DNA of 64,000 bases, taken from assembly GCA_963666825.2 (NCBI GenBank), contig OY763044.2:2666001-2730000 (forward strand). The letters run 5' to 3'. Numbering within the stretch: position 1 is the stretch's first letter; every line of letters starts with the position of its first letter. The translations under genes and the position numbers were made by a program. Under the pieces are notes generated by a model. That model searched no databases, had not been told where the DNA came from, and saw only the letters and a list, made by a program, of their open reading frames with translations. Source of the stretch: Saccharicrinis sp963666825 (GTDB lineage: Bacteria > Bacteroidota > Bacteroidia > Bacteroidales > Marinilabiliaceae). Of this stretch, positions 44,399 through 52,539 are shown piece by piece.

Positions 44399-44983
44399 AT
44401 GAAAATTCTAAAAACTGAAAGAATAAGTTCTACTTTATATGTAATACCACAAGTAGTCTTTTTTATATTATTATTCGTAGGAGCGATACTTGCATTTTTG
44501 TTTCTTCCTGAAAAAGGTGAAAATTTTGCATTTATAGAAAGATATAGTAACTCAAATATGATTATTTTCATTGGGAAATTAATTATTGTGTTAATTGTTA
44601 TACTAATCTTATTTATAGGTTTTATTTTACCCTTTTTCAGGATTCATAAAAAAGGTATCATTGTTTTTTCAGATAAAAGCATAGATGTAAGAGGTAAGGT
44701 GTATAATATTAGAGATATAGATAATATTGTGATTACTTTTAACCCTAGAAAATTTAAACCAATTGATAATAGACAATTATTTAGAGGAGGGGGTAATAAT
44801 TGGATAAAATTTAGAGATTTTGAGAGAAAACATTCCATGGAATTTATTATCTCCTCTAAAGAAGATGAGATGATTTTTTTAGAATTAATTAATTTATGGT
44901 CTACATATAAAGAAATTACTACTGGAAAATCCAAAGAAAGAAAGTTATTGTCAATATTGGATTCTTACATAAATAAACAATAA
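44399..44983 (+). CDS. Hypothetical two-helix membrane protein
   Basis: A 194-residue protein with two TM helices (about 15-37 and 54-80) and a cytoplasmic C-terminal domain of ~115 residues resembling PH-like or STM3941-type membrane proteins: KKGIIVFSDKSIDVRGKVYNIRDIDNIVI, then FIISSKEDEMIFLELINLW. No function is known. It starts 22 bp after a degenerate spacer end and is followed 7 bp later by the next spacer, so it is packaged like the other single-gene units here. Confidence 0.55.
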   Translation: MKILKTERISSTLYVIPQVVFFILLFVGAILAFLFLPEKGENFAFIERYSNSNMIIFIGKLIIVLIVILILFIGFILPFFRIHKKGIIVFSDKSIDVRGKVYNIRDIDNIVITFNPRKFKPIDNRQLFRGGGNNWIKFRDFERKHSMEFIISSKEDEMIFLELINLWSTYKEITTGKSKERKLLSILDSYINKQ

Positions 44984-44989
44984 CCAGCT

Positions 44990-45247
44990 AGCGGATCTGT
45001 GATCCCCGAAATAAGCAAGCTGTAAATCATAAAATAGAGTCACAATTTAAAAGCTGTGGCTCTTTTTATGTAATGGTAGGAATTGTATTCCTGCTATTTA
45101 TAAAGAAGTAATATTTTAAATGTGTTTTTAACCGGATTTCAAATCCTACCCAATGATCTAAAGTGTTAGATGTTTATAATTAAAATAAATTGTAATATTT
45201 GCATGATTTACATTGCACGGATTACGCTTAGCTAAATCCGCGCTAAC
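44990..45247 (+). repeat. Accessory-region spacer repeat, copy 3, with terminator
   Basis: Left end GCTAGCGGAT...ATCCCCG; then a 127-bp module (45011-45137) about 94% identical to 46231-46357; then the 108-bp module (45140-45247) shared with 44183-44290, ending CCGCGCTAAC. The 127-bp module holds a rho-independent terminator for the preceding gene: AGAGTCACA / TGTGGCTCT then TTTTT (45036-45068). The gap to ppk2 (45248-45399) holds nothing else I recognise. Confidence 0.8.
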
Positions 45248-45399
45248 TTGCTGCTGACGTGAATCTATCGCCACCTTAGAATTCTACAAAACGATTAAGA
45301 TTAAATTTGTAATTTATTTCAAAACATAATGTTTTATTTTGTGAGAATAAATAGGGATTTTTGTAGTGCACTTTTTAAAACTATTTAAACGAATATGCT

Positions 45400-46146
45400 A
45401 TGTTATACCACTCTATAGAAAATGATCCTGAGTATATAAACCTACAAGCAGAAATGGTTAAAATGCAATATTGGGTAAAAGAGAATCAAAAGAGGGTTTT
45501 ATTGATTTTTGAAGGAAGGGATGCTGCTGGAAAAGGAGGTGCAATTATGCGGTTTATTAGATTTATAAATCCAAGATATTATCGGGTAGTTGCATTAAAT
45601 AAACCAACAGAATTAGAAAGAGGACAATGGTATTTTCAAAGGTATTTAAATGAACTACCCAACCCTGGCGAAATTGTTTTTTTTGATCGAAGTTGGTATA
45701 ATAGAGCGGTTGTTGAACCTGTGATGGAATTTTGTACAGAAAGTCAATACAAAAAATTTTTAGAACAAGTTGTTTTGTTAGAAAAGATGCTTGTTGATGA
45801 TGGAATTATCATTGTTAAATTTTGGTTTAGTATTGACATTCAAGAGCAAAAAAACAGACTTGAAGAGCGTAAAACAAATCCTTTAATACAATGGAAGTTA
45901 AGTACTGTGGATATGCAGGCTCAATTAAAATGGCACGAATACACAAATTATAAAAATAAGATGTTTGAAGCTACATCTACTAATCAAATACCTTGGGTAA
46001 TTATTAAAGGAAATAATAAAGATTCTGCAAGAAAAGAAGCAATGCGTTATCTTTTAAATTTATTACCATACACAAATAAGGGTTTGACCGGAGAAAATTT
46101 AGTCCCCAATGAAGAAATTGTGGATGTATGCAGAGGTAAAGTCTAA
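45400..46146 (+). CDS. ppk2: Polyphosphate kinase 2
   Basis: A 248-residue single-domain PPK2. Motifs: Walker A FEGRDAAGKGGAI (about 39-51), a lid-region NKPTELERGQWYFQRY, Walker B VFFDRSWYNRAVVEP and the later IQWKLSTVDMQAQLKWHEYT. PPK2 enzymes transfer phosphate between polyphosphate and nucleoside di- or monophosphates in the cytoplasm. The Asp of the Walker B region and the basic lid are intact, so an active enzyme is expected; nucleotide preference is not predictable. It sits alone as one unit of the repeat-bounded accessory region. Confidence 0.93.
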   Translation: MLYHSIENDPEYINLQAEMVKMQYWVKENQKRVLLIFEGRDAAGKGGAIMRFIRFINPRYYRVVALNKPTELERGQWYFQRYLNELPNPGEIVFFDRSWYNRAVVEPVMEFCTESQYKKFLEQVVLLEKMLVDDGIIIVKFWFSIDIQEQKNRLEERKTNPLIQWKLSTVDMQAQLKWHEYTNYKNKMFEATSTNQIPWVIIKGNNKDSARKEAMRYLLNLLPYTNKGLTGENLVPNEEIVDVCRGKV

Positions 46147-46191
46147 TTTTTTATAGGCTAATTACCAAGCTGATCGAATCGAGTAAATAAT

Positions 46192-46440
46192 GGTCAGCAA
46201 GTGCGGATTTAGCGAAGCGCAATCCGTGTCATAAGCAAGCTGTAATTCATATAATAGAGTCACAATTTAAAAGCTGTGGCTCTTTTTATGTAATGGTAGG
46301 AATTGTATTCCGGTTATTTATAAAAAAGTAATATTTTAAACGTGTTTTTAATCGGATTGCATTTATTTCACTTAGTGAGATCAGAGTCTAGTTCACATAA
46401 ACTTTGCCGAAGGATGCAATAATTGTAATCAGGTTACTAA
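46192..46440 (+). repeat. Accessory-region spacer repeat, copy 4, with terminator
   Basis: Left end with hairpin CGGATTTAGC / GCGCAATCCG (46204-46226), then the 127-bp module 46231-46357 including the terminator AGAGTCACA / TGTGGCTCT-TTTTT (46256-46288). 46358-46440 resembles the left part of copy R1. The rest of the 1.1-kb gene-free stretch to 47249 holds a fold-back element, a hairpin and a right-end module. Confidence 0.75.
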
Positions 46441-46499
46441 CATAAAATTCATTTTTCTATTTATAATGTCAATCAAGGGTATAAAGTAATGGTTTACAA

Positions 46500-46709
46500 G
46501 GCTGAAAGCCTTATAGATCACAACTTGGGGTATCACACCAAGGTCTTGAGCGATATGCCCATTCAGGCTGTAAGTCTGTAACATCAACCATAAGTTTCAG
46601 ACTTACAGTCTGAGATTTACATGTCGACTAATACAAGGAGCGATCCGCGAGCGCCATAGCTACTCTGCGGAGGCACTGCCCCTTGTTGTGAAGTTTCAGG
46701 CTTTCAGCC
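46500..46709. mobile_element. MITE-like fold-back element (210 bp)
   Basis: 31-base inverted ends: GGCTGAAAGCCT-N6-TCACAACTTGGGG at the left (46500-46530) and its near-perfect reverse complement at the right (46679-46709, AA for TT). Inside is a second inverted pair, CAGGCTGTAAGTCTG (46564-46578) with CAGACTTACAGTCTG (46598-46612). It contains no ORF. The whole element could fold into one long hairpin. No target duplication was identified. Confidence 0.6.
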
Positions 46710-46908
46710 TTTTGAATAGAATAAATCCAACAATTGATCCCCTTATACTAGTTCAAGTTTGCATCTTGGCTCTTTATTAAGCCTCTCATTGAACTTTGCT
46801 AACAAATAATGTAGATCTGTCGTTGAATAATTTTGGCTTTGTCATATAGCATAAGGGGAGTTTTGGTTTGAATATTTTCATTGTAAACAGTAAAGTAAGG
46901 TTTGATAT

Positions 46909-46976
46909 GCCACAAGTTACAAACTTGTGGCAGCTGACATACATTACACGGATTGCGCTGCGCCAAATCCGCTAAC
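46909..46976. repeat. Perfect hairpin plus spacer right-end module
   Basis: GCCACAAGTT / AACTTGTGGC is a perfect 10-bp hairpin with ACA loop (46909-46931), related to the CAAGTT-tgt-AACTTG palindromes at 51225 and 51267. It is followed by ACATTACACGGATTGCGCTG...AAATCCGCTAAC (46941-46976), a further copy of the spacer right end. Confidence 0.65.
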
Positions 46977-47151
46977 AAATGCATACATACTTAAGCAACA
47001 TTTACATCTCCTCTCACTACTTTTAGGTATCAATATAGAATTTAAACATAAACCTCTCATCATCAAGATACATCAACAAACAGAGGGCTCTATTTTGATT
47101 TATTCTTAATTAAAACAGGATGATTATTAAAGTTTACTTTTAAATACAAGT

Positions 47152-47205
47152 AATCCAATACCAAATTATTGGGATTGTTTATAATATGTGTCTAATCTAC
47201 TTTTG
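47152..47205 (+). promoter_or_regulatory. Promoter and candidate operator of the xus operon
   Basis: -33 TTG at 47175-47177, 20 bp, and an exact -7 element TACTTTTG at 47198-47205. An inverted repeat, AATCCAATA with TATTGGGATT (47152-47176, one bulge), overlaps the -33 box, as an iron-responsive repressor site might. The regulator is unknown. Confidence 0.5.
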
Positions 47206-47249
47206 ACATCACAAAATTACCACTTAAAAGCGTAGATAGTTAAGAATTG

Positions 47250-49679
47250 ATGGGGAACGCAACTTACAGATTTATTGGATTATTACTAATCTTATCTTTT
47301 TTCACCTTTGGATTAGGTGCTGAAACAAAAGACTCGAAAACAAGTAAAGTTTATGGTACAATTACTTCGGCACAAGGTGAAGTCTTAACCGGAGTAAATA
47401 TTATAATTTCAAACGAAAACTACTTTAAAGGAACTGTAAGTGATATTGATGGAAAGTATGAAATATCACCTGTTCCACAAGGCAACTATATTTTAAAAGC
47501 CACCTTTATTGGTTTTAAACCAATCGAAATCCCCTTAAAGATTGAAGGATTAAGTGAATACAAAACAAACCTTAAACTGAATACAGACAACTTTAAGTTG
47601 GAAGATATTCAGGTAAATGGAAAATCTGTTATCTCAAAAATATTAGAAACGCCATTTGAAGTTGCTGCTGTATCCACAGTTAAAATTCAGAATAGCACTA
47701 CAGATGTAAAAGCCATACTTAACAAAGTACCTGGAGTTAGAATTCAGGAAGAAGGAGGTTTAGGAAGTAGCAGTACATTTTCATTAAATGGCTTTTCCGG
47801 TGATCAGGTAAAATTCTTTTTAGATGGTATTCCAATCGACAATTATGGCTCATCCTTTAGTCTGGGTGATATACCGGTAAACATGATCGACAGAATTGAA
47901 GTTTACAAGGGTGTTGTACCTGTTTGGCTGGGAACAGATGCCCTTGGTGGTGCGGTTAATATCATTACAAATAAAAAAACAAAGTTTCTGGATCTCTCCT
48001 ATTCATATGGATCTTTTAATACGCATAGAGCATCAGTAAACGGAGCATTTACCAATCAGGAAACTGGATTTACCCTAAAAACGAATGCTTTTTACAATTA
48101 CTCTGATAACAATTATAAGGTTTATGCTCCCATAACCAACAGTAACGGAAATATTGTTGATTACCAAGATGTAGAACGCTTTCATGACAGATACAGATCC
48201 AGAGCCATTAAGGTAGAAGCCGGAGTTACCAATAAATCATATGCAGATAAGCTTTTGTTTGGTATCATGGGATCGGCAAATGATAAACAAGTTCAAACCG
48301 GTGTAACCATGCGAACTGTTTATGGTGGAATTATAACCAATAGTCAGTCTTTTGTACCATCGATAAAGTATAGCAAAAAAGACTTATTTATTAAAGGACT
48401 GGATGCGAGTATTTCTGCAGCATACAGTGTAACAAAAAGTGAAGTAATTGATACATTAAAAGGAGTAACATACAATTGGTTAGGAGAAAAATTTATTTCT
48501 ACTACAACTGATGGTCAGGTTTCTGAGGATGGGGAAAATTACAGAACCTTTACCACACTTGACGATAATGATGTATCCACTCAACTTAATTTGGGATATC
48601 AGATAAACAAGAAGAGTTCATTGTCATTCAATTATGCCTTTAATTACTTCTACAGAGAAATATTTGACAAGGAACATCCGGATGAGATAAGTAACCTCTT
48701 CCCTAACTCATTAAACAAACATATTTTAGGTTTGGCTTATCAGTTAAACCTGAATAAAAAGTGGAATGCTAGGGTATTTGGTAAGATGTATCATCTTAAT
48801 ACAAAGGCATCCCGTGTGGAAGATTTTGCTTTAGAAACACAACAAACAGTTGAATATAAAACCAATAATAACAATTGGGGATATGGTATAGCTTCAAACT
48901 ACTTTATTCTACCAGATTTACAGGTAAAGGCATCTTATGAACACACTTATCGATTACCAAAACCGGAGGAATTATTTGGTGATGGTTTGTTTATTCAGGC
49001 TAATCCAGAATTAGGTCCTGAGCAGAGTGACAATTTTAACTTTGGAGCCAATTATAAACATACATTCAATTCAATTCACACATTAAAATTAGGTGGCAGT
49101 TATATTTATCGCGATGCCAAAGATCTGATTCATACAGTTGCTGTATTTGCTAATCCTGAAACGCACTACGATAACTTAAGCAATACTAATGCCTGTGGCC
49201 TGGAAGGTAATGCTGAATATGAGTATAAAAACATCTTTCATATAGGTGGAAATATCACCTACCAAAAAATTACTGATCAGGCTAAATTGGTTTATAATGA
49301 ATCGTACACAGGAACAGGTTGGCAAAAAAACTATCATTATGGATTCAGAGTTCCTAATATGCCTTATTTATTTGGAAATGTTAATGCCGGATTGAGTTTC
49401 AAAGATGTTTTAACACCTGCGTCTAAGCTTGATTTCAATTATCATTTCAACTTTGTTGACGAGTACTTTTTAACATGGGCTGAGATGGGCAGCAATAATG
49501 ATGACTATGTGATTCCTCAACAAACATCGCATGATCTTGAAATATCCTATAGCTTAAAAAACGGGAAATATAACATTAGTGCCGAATGCCGAAATCTTTT
49601 GGATGCAAAGCTTTACGATAAATTCTATTTACAAAAGCCAGGACGTGCCTTTTACATTAAGCTGAGATATAATCTTTAG
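47250..49679 (+). CDS. xusA: TonB-dependent receptor, XusA-like
   Basis: An 809-residue outer-membrane receptor. A signal peptide (LLLILSFFTFGLGAE) is followed by a carboxypeptidase-regulatory-like beta-sandwich (about 30-115, KVYGTITSAQGEVLTGVNIII), a plug (about 125-240, VKAILNKVPGVRIQEEGG ... MIDRIEVYKGVVPVWLG) and a 22-strand-type barrel ending in the aromatic RAFYIKLRYNL. It has no SusD partner. The downstream DUF4374 lipoprotein and PepSY protein match the XusABC xenosiderophore system of Bacteroides. It probably imports a ferric siderophore. The start ATG 47250 is preferred over the TTG three bases before. Confidence 0.85.
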   Translation: MGNATYRFIGLLLILSFFTFGLGAETKDSKTSKVYGTITSAQGEVLTGVNIIISNENYFKGTVSDIDGKYEISPVPQGNYILKATFIGFKPIEIPLKIEGLSEYKTNLKLNTDNFKLEDIQVNGKSVISKILETPFEVAAVSTVKIQNSTTDVKAILNKVPGVRIQEEGGLGSSSTFSLNGFSGDQVKFFLDGIPIDNYGSSFSLGDIPVNMIDRIEVYKGVVPVWLGTDALGGAVNIITNKKTKFLDLSYSYGSFNTHRASVNGAFTNQETGFTLKTNAFYNYSDNNYKVYAPITNSNGNIVDYQDVERFHDRYRSRAIKVEAGVTNKSYADKLLFGIMGSANDKQVQTGVTMRTVYGGIITNSQSFVPSIKYSKKDLFIKGLDASISAAYSVTKSEVIDTLKGVTYNWLGEKFISTTTDGQVSEDGENYRTFTTLDDNDVSTQLNLGYQINKKSSLSFNYAFNYFYREIFDKEHPDEISNLFPNSLNKHILGLAYQLNLNKKWNARVFGKMYHLNTKASRVEDFALETQQTVEYKTNNNNWGYGIASNYFILPDLQVKASYEHTYRLPKPEELFGDGLFIQANPELGPEQSDNFNFGANYKHTFNSIHTLKLGGSYIYRDAKDLIHTVAVFANPETHYDNLSNTNACGLEGNAEYEYKNIFHIGGNITYQKITDQAKLVYNESYTGTGWQKNYHYGFRVPNMPYLFGNVNAGLSFKDVLTPASKLDFNYHFNFVDEYFLTWAEMGSNNDDYVIPQQTSHDLEISYSLKNGKYNISAECRNLLDAKLYDKFYLQKPGRAFYIKLRYNL

Positions 49680-49703
49680 AAATAGACTATTAGATGAGAG
49701 ATA

Positions 49704-49807
49704 GACAAAAGACAAAAGACAAAAGATTAATGATTAATGATTAATGATTAGTGATTAGTGATTAGTGACGAAAGACTTTTGACAATAGACATTTGACCTT
49801 AGACTTT
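49704..49807. repeat. Heptad-periodic tandem repeat between xusA and xusB
   Basis: About fifteen consecutive 7-base units, each beginning GA: GACAAAA x3, GATTAAT x3, GATTAGT x3, then GACGAAA, GACTTTT, GACAATA, GACATTT, GACCTTA, GACTTTC. The first nine units are perfect tandem triplets and the rest keep only the period. It fills most of the 194-bp gap between the two genes. Confidence 0.9.
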
Positions 49808-49873
49808 CCGCGTACTGCCGAAGCTTTAGCGGAGGAGCAAGACTGATTAACAATAACAAAAACACATAATAAT

Positions 49874-51100
49874 ATGATTCAAATGAAGAGAGTTGGAAAA
49901 TGGGCCTTAGGAAGCCTTTTATTATGCTCAAGCTTATTATTTACAGCTTGTACTGATGATAACGATAATGATGAATATACTGGTGACGATGCATATGTTT
50001 TAACCATGGCAATACAGGGAACAGATGGAACATTTACTTATTATACAACACAATTTGAAGATGTAATGAGTGGATCTCTATCTGCATTAGGACAAGGAAT
50101 TGCTCAACCGGGATACTATACTTACAACCAAATTGATGAGCAAATTTATTGTATGGGTGGTATGGGCGAAAACAATCTTGTAGCATTAGAAAAAAACACA
50201 GATGGAGAGCTGGAAGATATTGGTGGTGTAACAAGTTTTGACAATAGCATTTCAGAATTACTTAAAACTGAAGATGGAAACCTATTGGCTGTGGAAGTGG
50301 CAAATACATCGGATAAGATCTCTTTCCATTTATTAGATCCGGAAACTGTTACAATTACAAAAACAGTAAATACTGCTGTTTCAAGTATTACTGAACTAAC
50401 TGCTCCAGCATACAGTGGCATGGTTCAAAGCGGCAATTATATTTACTTAAGCTTTTATATTAGCGATCCAACCACTTACGCTACAAACTATACAGATGAA
50501 GCACAAATTGCTATTTTCTCATATCCTGAATTGGAATTTGTAAAAGTAATTACTGATACCAGAACAGGTCCAATTGGTGGTTTTAACACTAAATCTGGTT
50601 TAATTAAAGATGAAAACGGCGATATCTATGCCTTATCACACTCAAATCCAGCTAATGGATTCAGTCAAACAACTAAAGATGGAGCTATACTAAGAATTAA
50701 AAGTGGCGAAACAGAATTTGATCAGGATTACTTTTTTGATTTTGAAGCTGCTTCTAATGGTAAAAATACCGCTCACTTAAAATATTTAGGTGATGGTAAA
50801 GCTTTCTCTTTAATTAATCAGGATGATAATTCAGAACAATCAACCTGGTCAGATGCACCACTTAAAGCTGCGATTGTTGATCTTTACGAAGGAACAGTAA
50901 ACTATATTGACGGAGTTCCTGAACATTCAGGAACAGGAAGAAAATTAGCATCAACTGCTTTATATGATGATGGAAACATTTACTTATGTATTCCTGAGGA
51001 TGTTTCTATTTATGTTTATAAGGTGGATGCAACAACTTATACAGCTACACAAGGCGCCGAAGTTGAAGCTAATTTCGTAGCTGGTTTCTTTAAATTATAA
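49874..51100 (+). CDS. xusB: DUF4374 lipoprotein, XusB-like siderophore-binding protein
   Basis: A 408-residue protein with a lipobox (LLLCSSLLFTACTDDND) followed by an acidic surface-export-like stretch (DDNDNDEY), which in Bacteroidota often directs lipoproteins to the cell surface. The body is the DUF4374 beta-propeller: GDDAYVLTMAIQGTDGTFTYYTTQ, TYNQIDEQIYCMGGMGENNLVALE, KDENGDIYALSHSNP. In Bacteroides thetaiotaomicron the homologous protein binds siderophores outside the cell and hands them to the receptor. It sits between receptor and PepSY genes in the same order here. Confidence 0.85.
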   Translation: MIQMKRVGKWALGSLLLCSSLLFTACTDDNDNDEYTGDDAYVLTMAIQGTDGTFTYYTTQFEDVMSGSLSALGQGIAQPGYYTYNQIDEQIYCMGGMGENNLVALEKNTDGELEDIGGVTSFDNSISELLKTEDGNLLAVEVANTSDKISFHLLDPETVTITKTVNTAVSSITELTAPAYSGMVQSGNYIYLSFYISDPTTYATNYTDEAQIAIFSYPELEFVKVITDTRTGPIGGFNTKSGLIKDENGDIYALSHSNPANGFSQTTKDGAILRIKSGETEFDQDYFFDFEAASNGKNTAHLKYLGDGKAFSLINQDDNSEQSTWSDAPLKAAIVDLYEGTVNYIDGVPEHSGTGRKLASTALYDDGNIYLCIPEDVSIYVYKVDATTYTATQGAEVEANFVAGFFKL

Positions 51101-51121
51101 CGAATTTATTTATATCACCTA

Positions 51122-51289
51122 AATACCGGCTTATGTATTTATTACATAGCTGGTATTTGCAATTGTATCATTAAGCAAAATAAGATATAAGCTCAATTTA
51201 CAGACTTGCACCAAGACATGCTCTGGTTCAAGTTTGTAACTTGGACCTTTACTCAAAACTTAAGCTGGTTCAAGTTTGTAACTTGGACC
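51122..51289. repeat. Hairpin and two direct copies of a small palindrome after xusB
   Basis: 51122-51157 is an imperfect hairpin (AATACCGGCT-TATGTA / TACATAGC-TGGTATT) that may attenuate transcription after xusB. 51225-51247 and 51267-51289 are identical 23-bp palindromes 42 bp apart: arms GGTTCAAGTT / AACTTGGACC around TGT. A decayed relative lies at 46751-46770 and a close one at 46909. Confidence 0.75.
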
Positions 51290-51353
51290 TAAATTCAATC
51301 CCCAAACACTCCAGCAAAAAAACAAGCACCACAAATTACGACAAGCAAACACC

Positions 51354-52538
51354 ATGACTCAAATAAAAAAGAAATTTAAATCAATCAATAGCTGGCTGCA
51401 TTTATGGTTGGGGCTAACCTCTGGCATCATCGTTTTTATTGTTAGTATTACAGGATGCATTTATGTGTTTCAACAAGAAATTAAAGATGTAATAGAACCC
51501 TGGCGTTTTGTTAAGCCGCAAAACGCCACTTTTGCCCCTCCCAGTCAGTTGATTGATACTGCACAAATTTATGTTCCTGGGCAAACAGCCACAGGATTAA
51601 CTTACGAAGGCAAGGATGGAGCTGCGGCTGTTGGTTTCTGGACCATGAATGAAGGAAGACGTGAATTTGAAGTTGTATTTCTAAATCCATACACTGCAGA
51701 ATTCATCAAAAAAGAATCTCCTCTGGCCAAAGGAAAGTTTAACTTTTTCCGATTTATCATGAATGGTCACCGGGCACTTTGGTTACCTTATAATATCGGT
51801 CGCCCAATTGTTGGTATAGGGGTGCTTATTTTTGTAATCCTTCTTATTACAGGATTGGTAATGTGGTGGCCAAAAAATTGGAATCAAAAATCAACCAATC
51901 GTAGTTTCAAAATTAAATGGAAAGGCGGATTTAAACGTCTGAACCATGATTTGCATAACGTACTGGGTTTTTATGTATTCATCTTCGCCATGATGATAGC
52001 CATTACCGGATTAACATGGAGTTTTAACTGGTTCGATAATGGATTCTACTTTCTTACCTCAGCAGGAGAATCTAAAACTGCACATGAACATCCATTATCA
52101 GATACTACTTATGATGGATTTGAACCTTCAGACAGTATTCCTGTTATAGACAGAGCATTTTATTTGGCCTTGGAGGAACAGCCTAATCCGGAAAGAATTT
52201 ATATGACTCCTACTATAAAAAACGATGATGAATCCATAGAAATTATATTATACAAACATAGTGGGAGATTTTATCATCACAATGAATACTTTTTTGATCA
52301 ATATTCGTTAAAGAAGATTCAAGTGGAGAAATACGATGAAGCTTCATTTGCAGAAAAGCTGGATATGATGAAATACGATATTCATACAGGAGCCATTTTA
52401 GGATTACCAGGTAAATTACTGGCATTTTTTGTAAGTCTTATTTGCGCCAGTTTACCAGTAACCGGATTCATTATCTGGATTAAAAAGAAAGGAAATAATA
52501 AAAAAGGAAAACAATCATTATCATCTCATTTTAACTGA
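51354..52538 (+). CDS. xusC: PepSY-domain inner-membrane protein, XusC-like
   Basis: A 394-residue protein with four main TM helices (about 16-36, 138-163, 195-222 and 355-378). It has the PepSY-associated membrane family's His-rich pattern: INSWLHLWLGL, MNGHRALWLPY, FKRLNHDLHNVLGFYVF and DIHTGAILGLPGKLLAF, whose histidines may bind haem. Such proteins act as ferric-siderophore reductases at the inner membrane. The gene ends 1 bp before the flavodoxin-type reductase, its likely electron donor, which implies translational coupling. Confidence 0.88.
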   Translation: MTQIKKKFKSINSWLHLWLGLTSGIIVFIVSITGCIYVFQQEIKDVIEPWRFVKPQNATFAPPSQLIDTAQIYVPGQTATGLTYEGKDGAAAVGFWTMNEGRREFEVVFLNPYTAEFIKKESPLAKGKFNFFRFIMNGHRALWLPYNIGRPIVGIGVLIFVILLITGLVMWWPKNWNQKSTNRSFKIKWKGGFKRLNHDLHNVLGFYVFIFAMMIAITGLTWSFNWFDNGFYFLTSAGESKTAHEHPLSDTTYDGFEPSDSIPVIDRAFYLALEEQPNPERIYMTPTIKNDDESIEIILYKHSGRFYHHNEYFFDQYSLKKIQVEKYDEASFAEKLDMMKYDIHTGAILGLPGKLLAFFVSLICASLPVTGFIIWIKKKGNNKKGKQSLSSHFN

Positions 52539-52539
52539 T

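Noticed and set aside
43985..45250. Integron attC sites in the spacer repeats
   Set aside because: The ends read GTTAGCG and CGCTAAC and do not fit GTTRRRY/RYYYAAC. Their order (GTT first, AAC last in each spacer) is the reverse of attC, and no integrase is present. Kept only as a cassette-like pattern.
46799..47109. ORFs of about 60 codons on either strand in the 1.1-kb gap
   Set aside because: They run through hairpins and repeat modules, have no family resemblance and look like chance frames.
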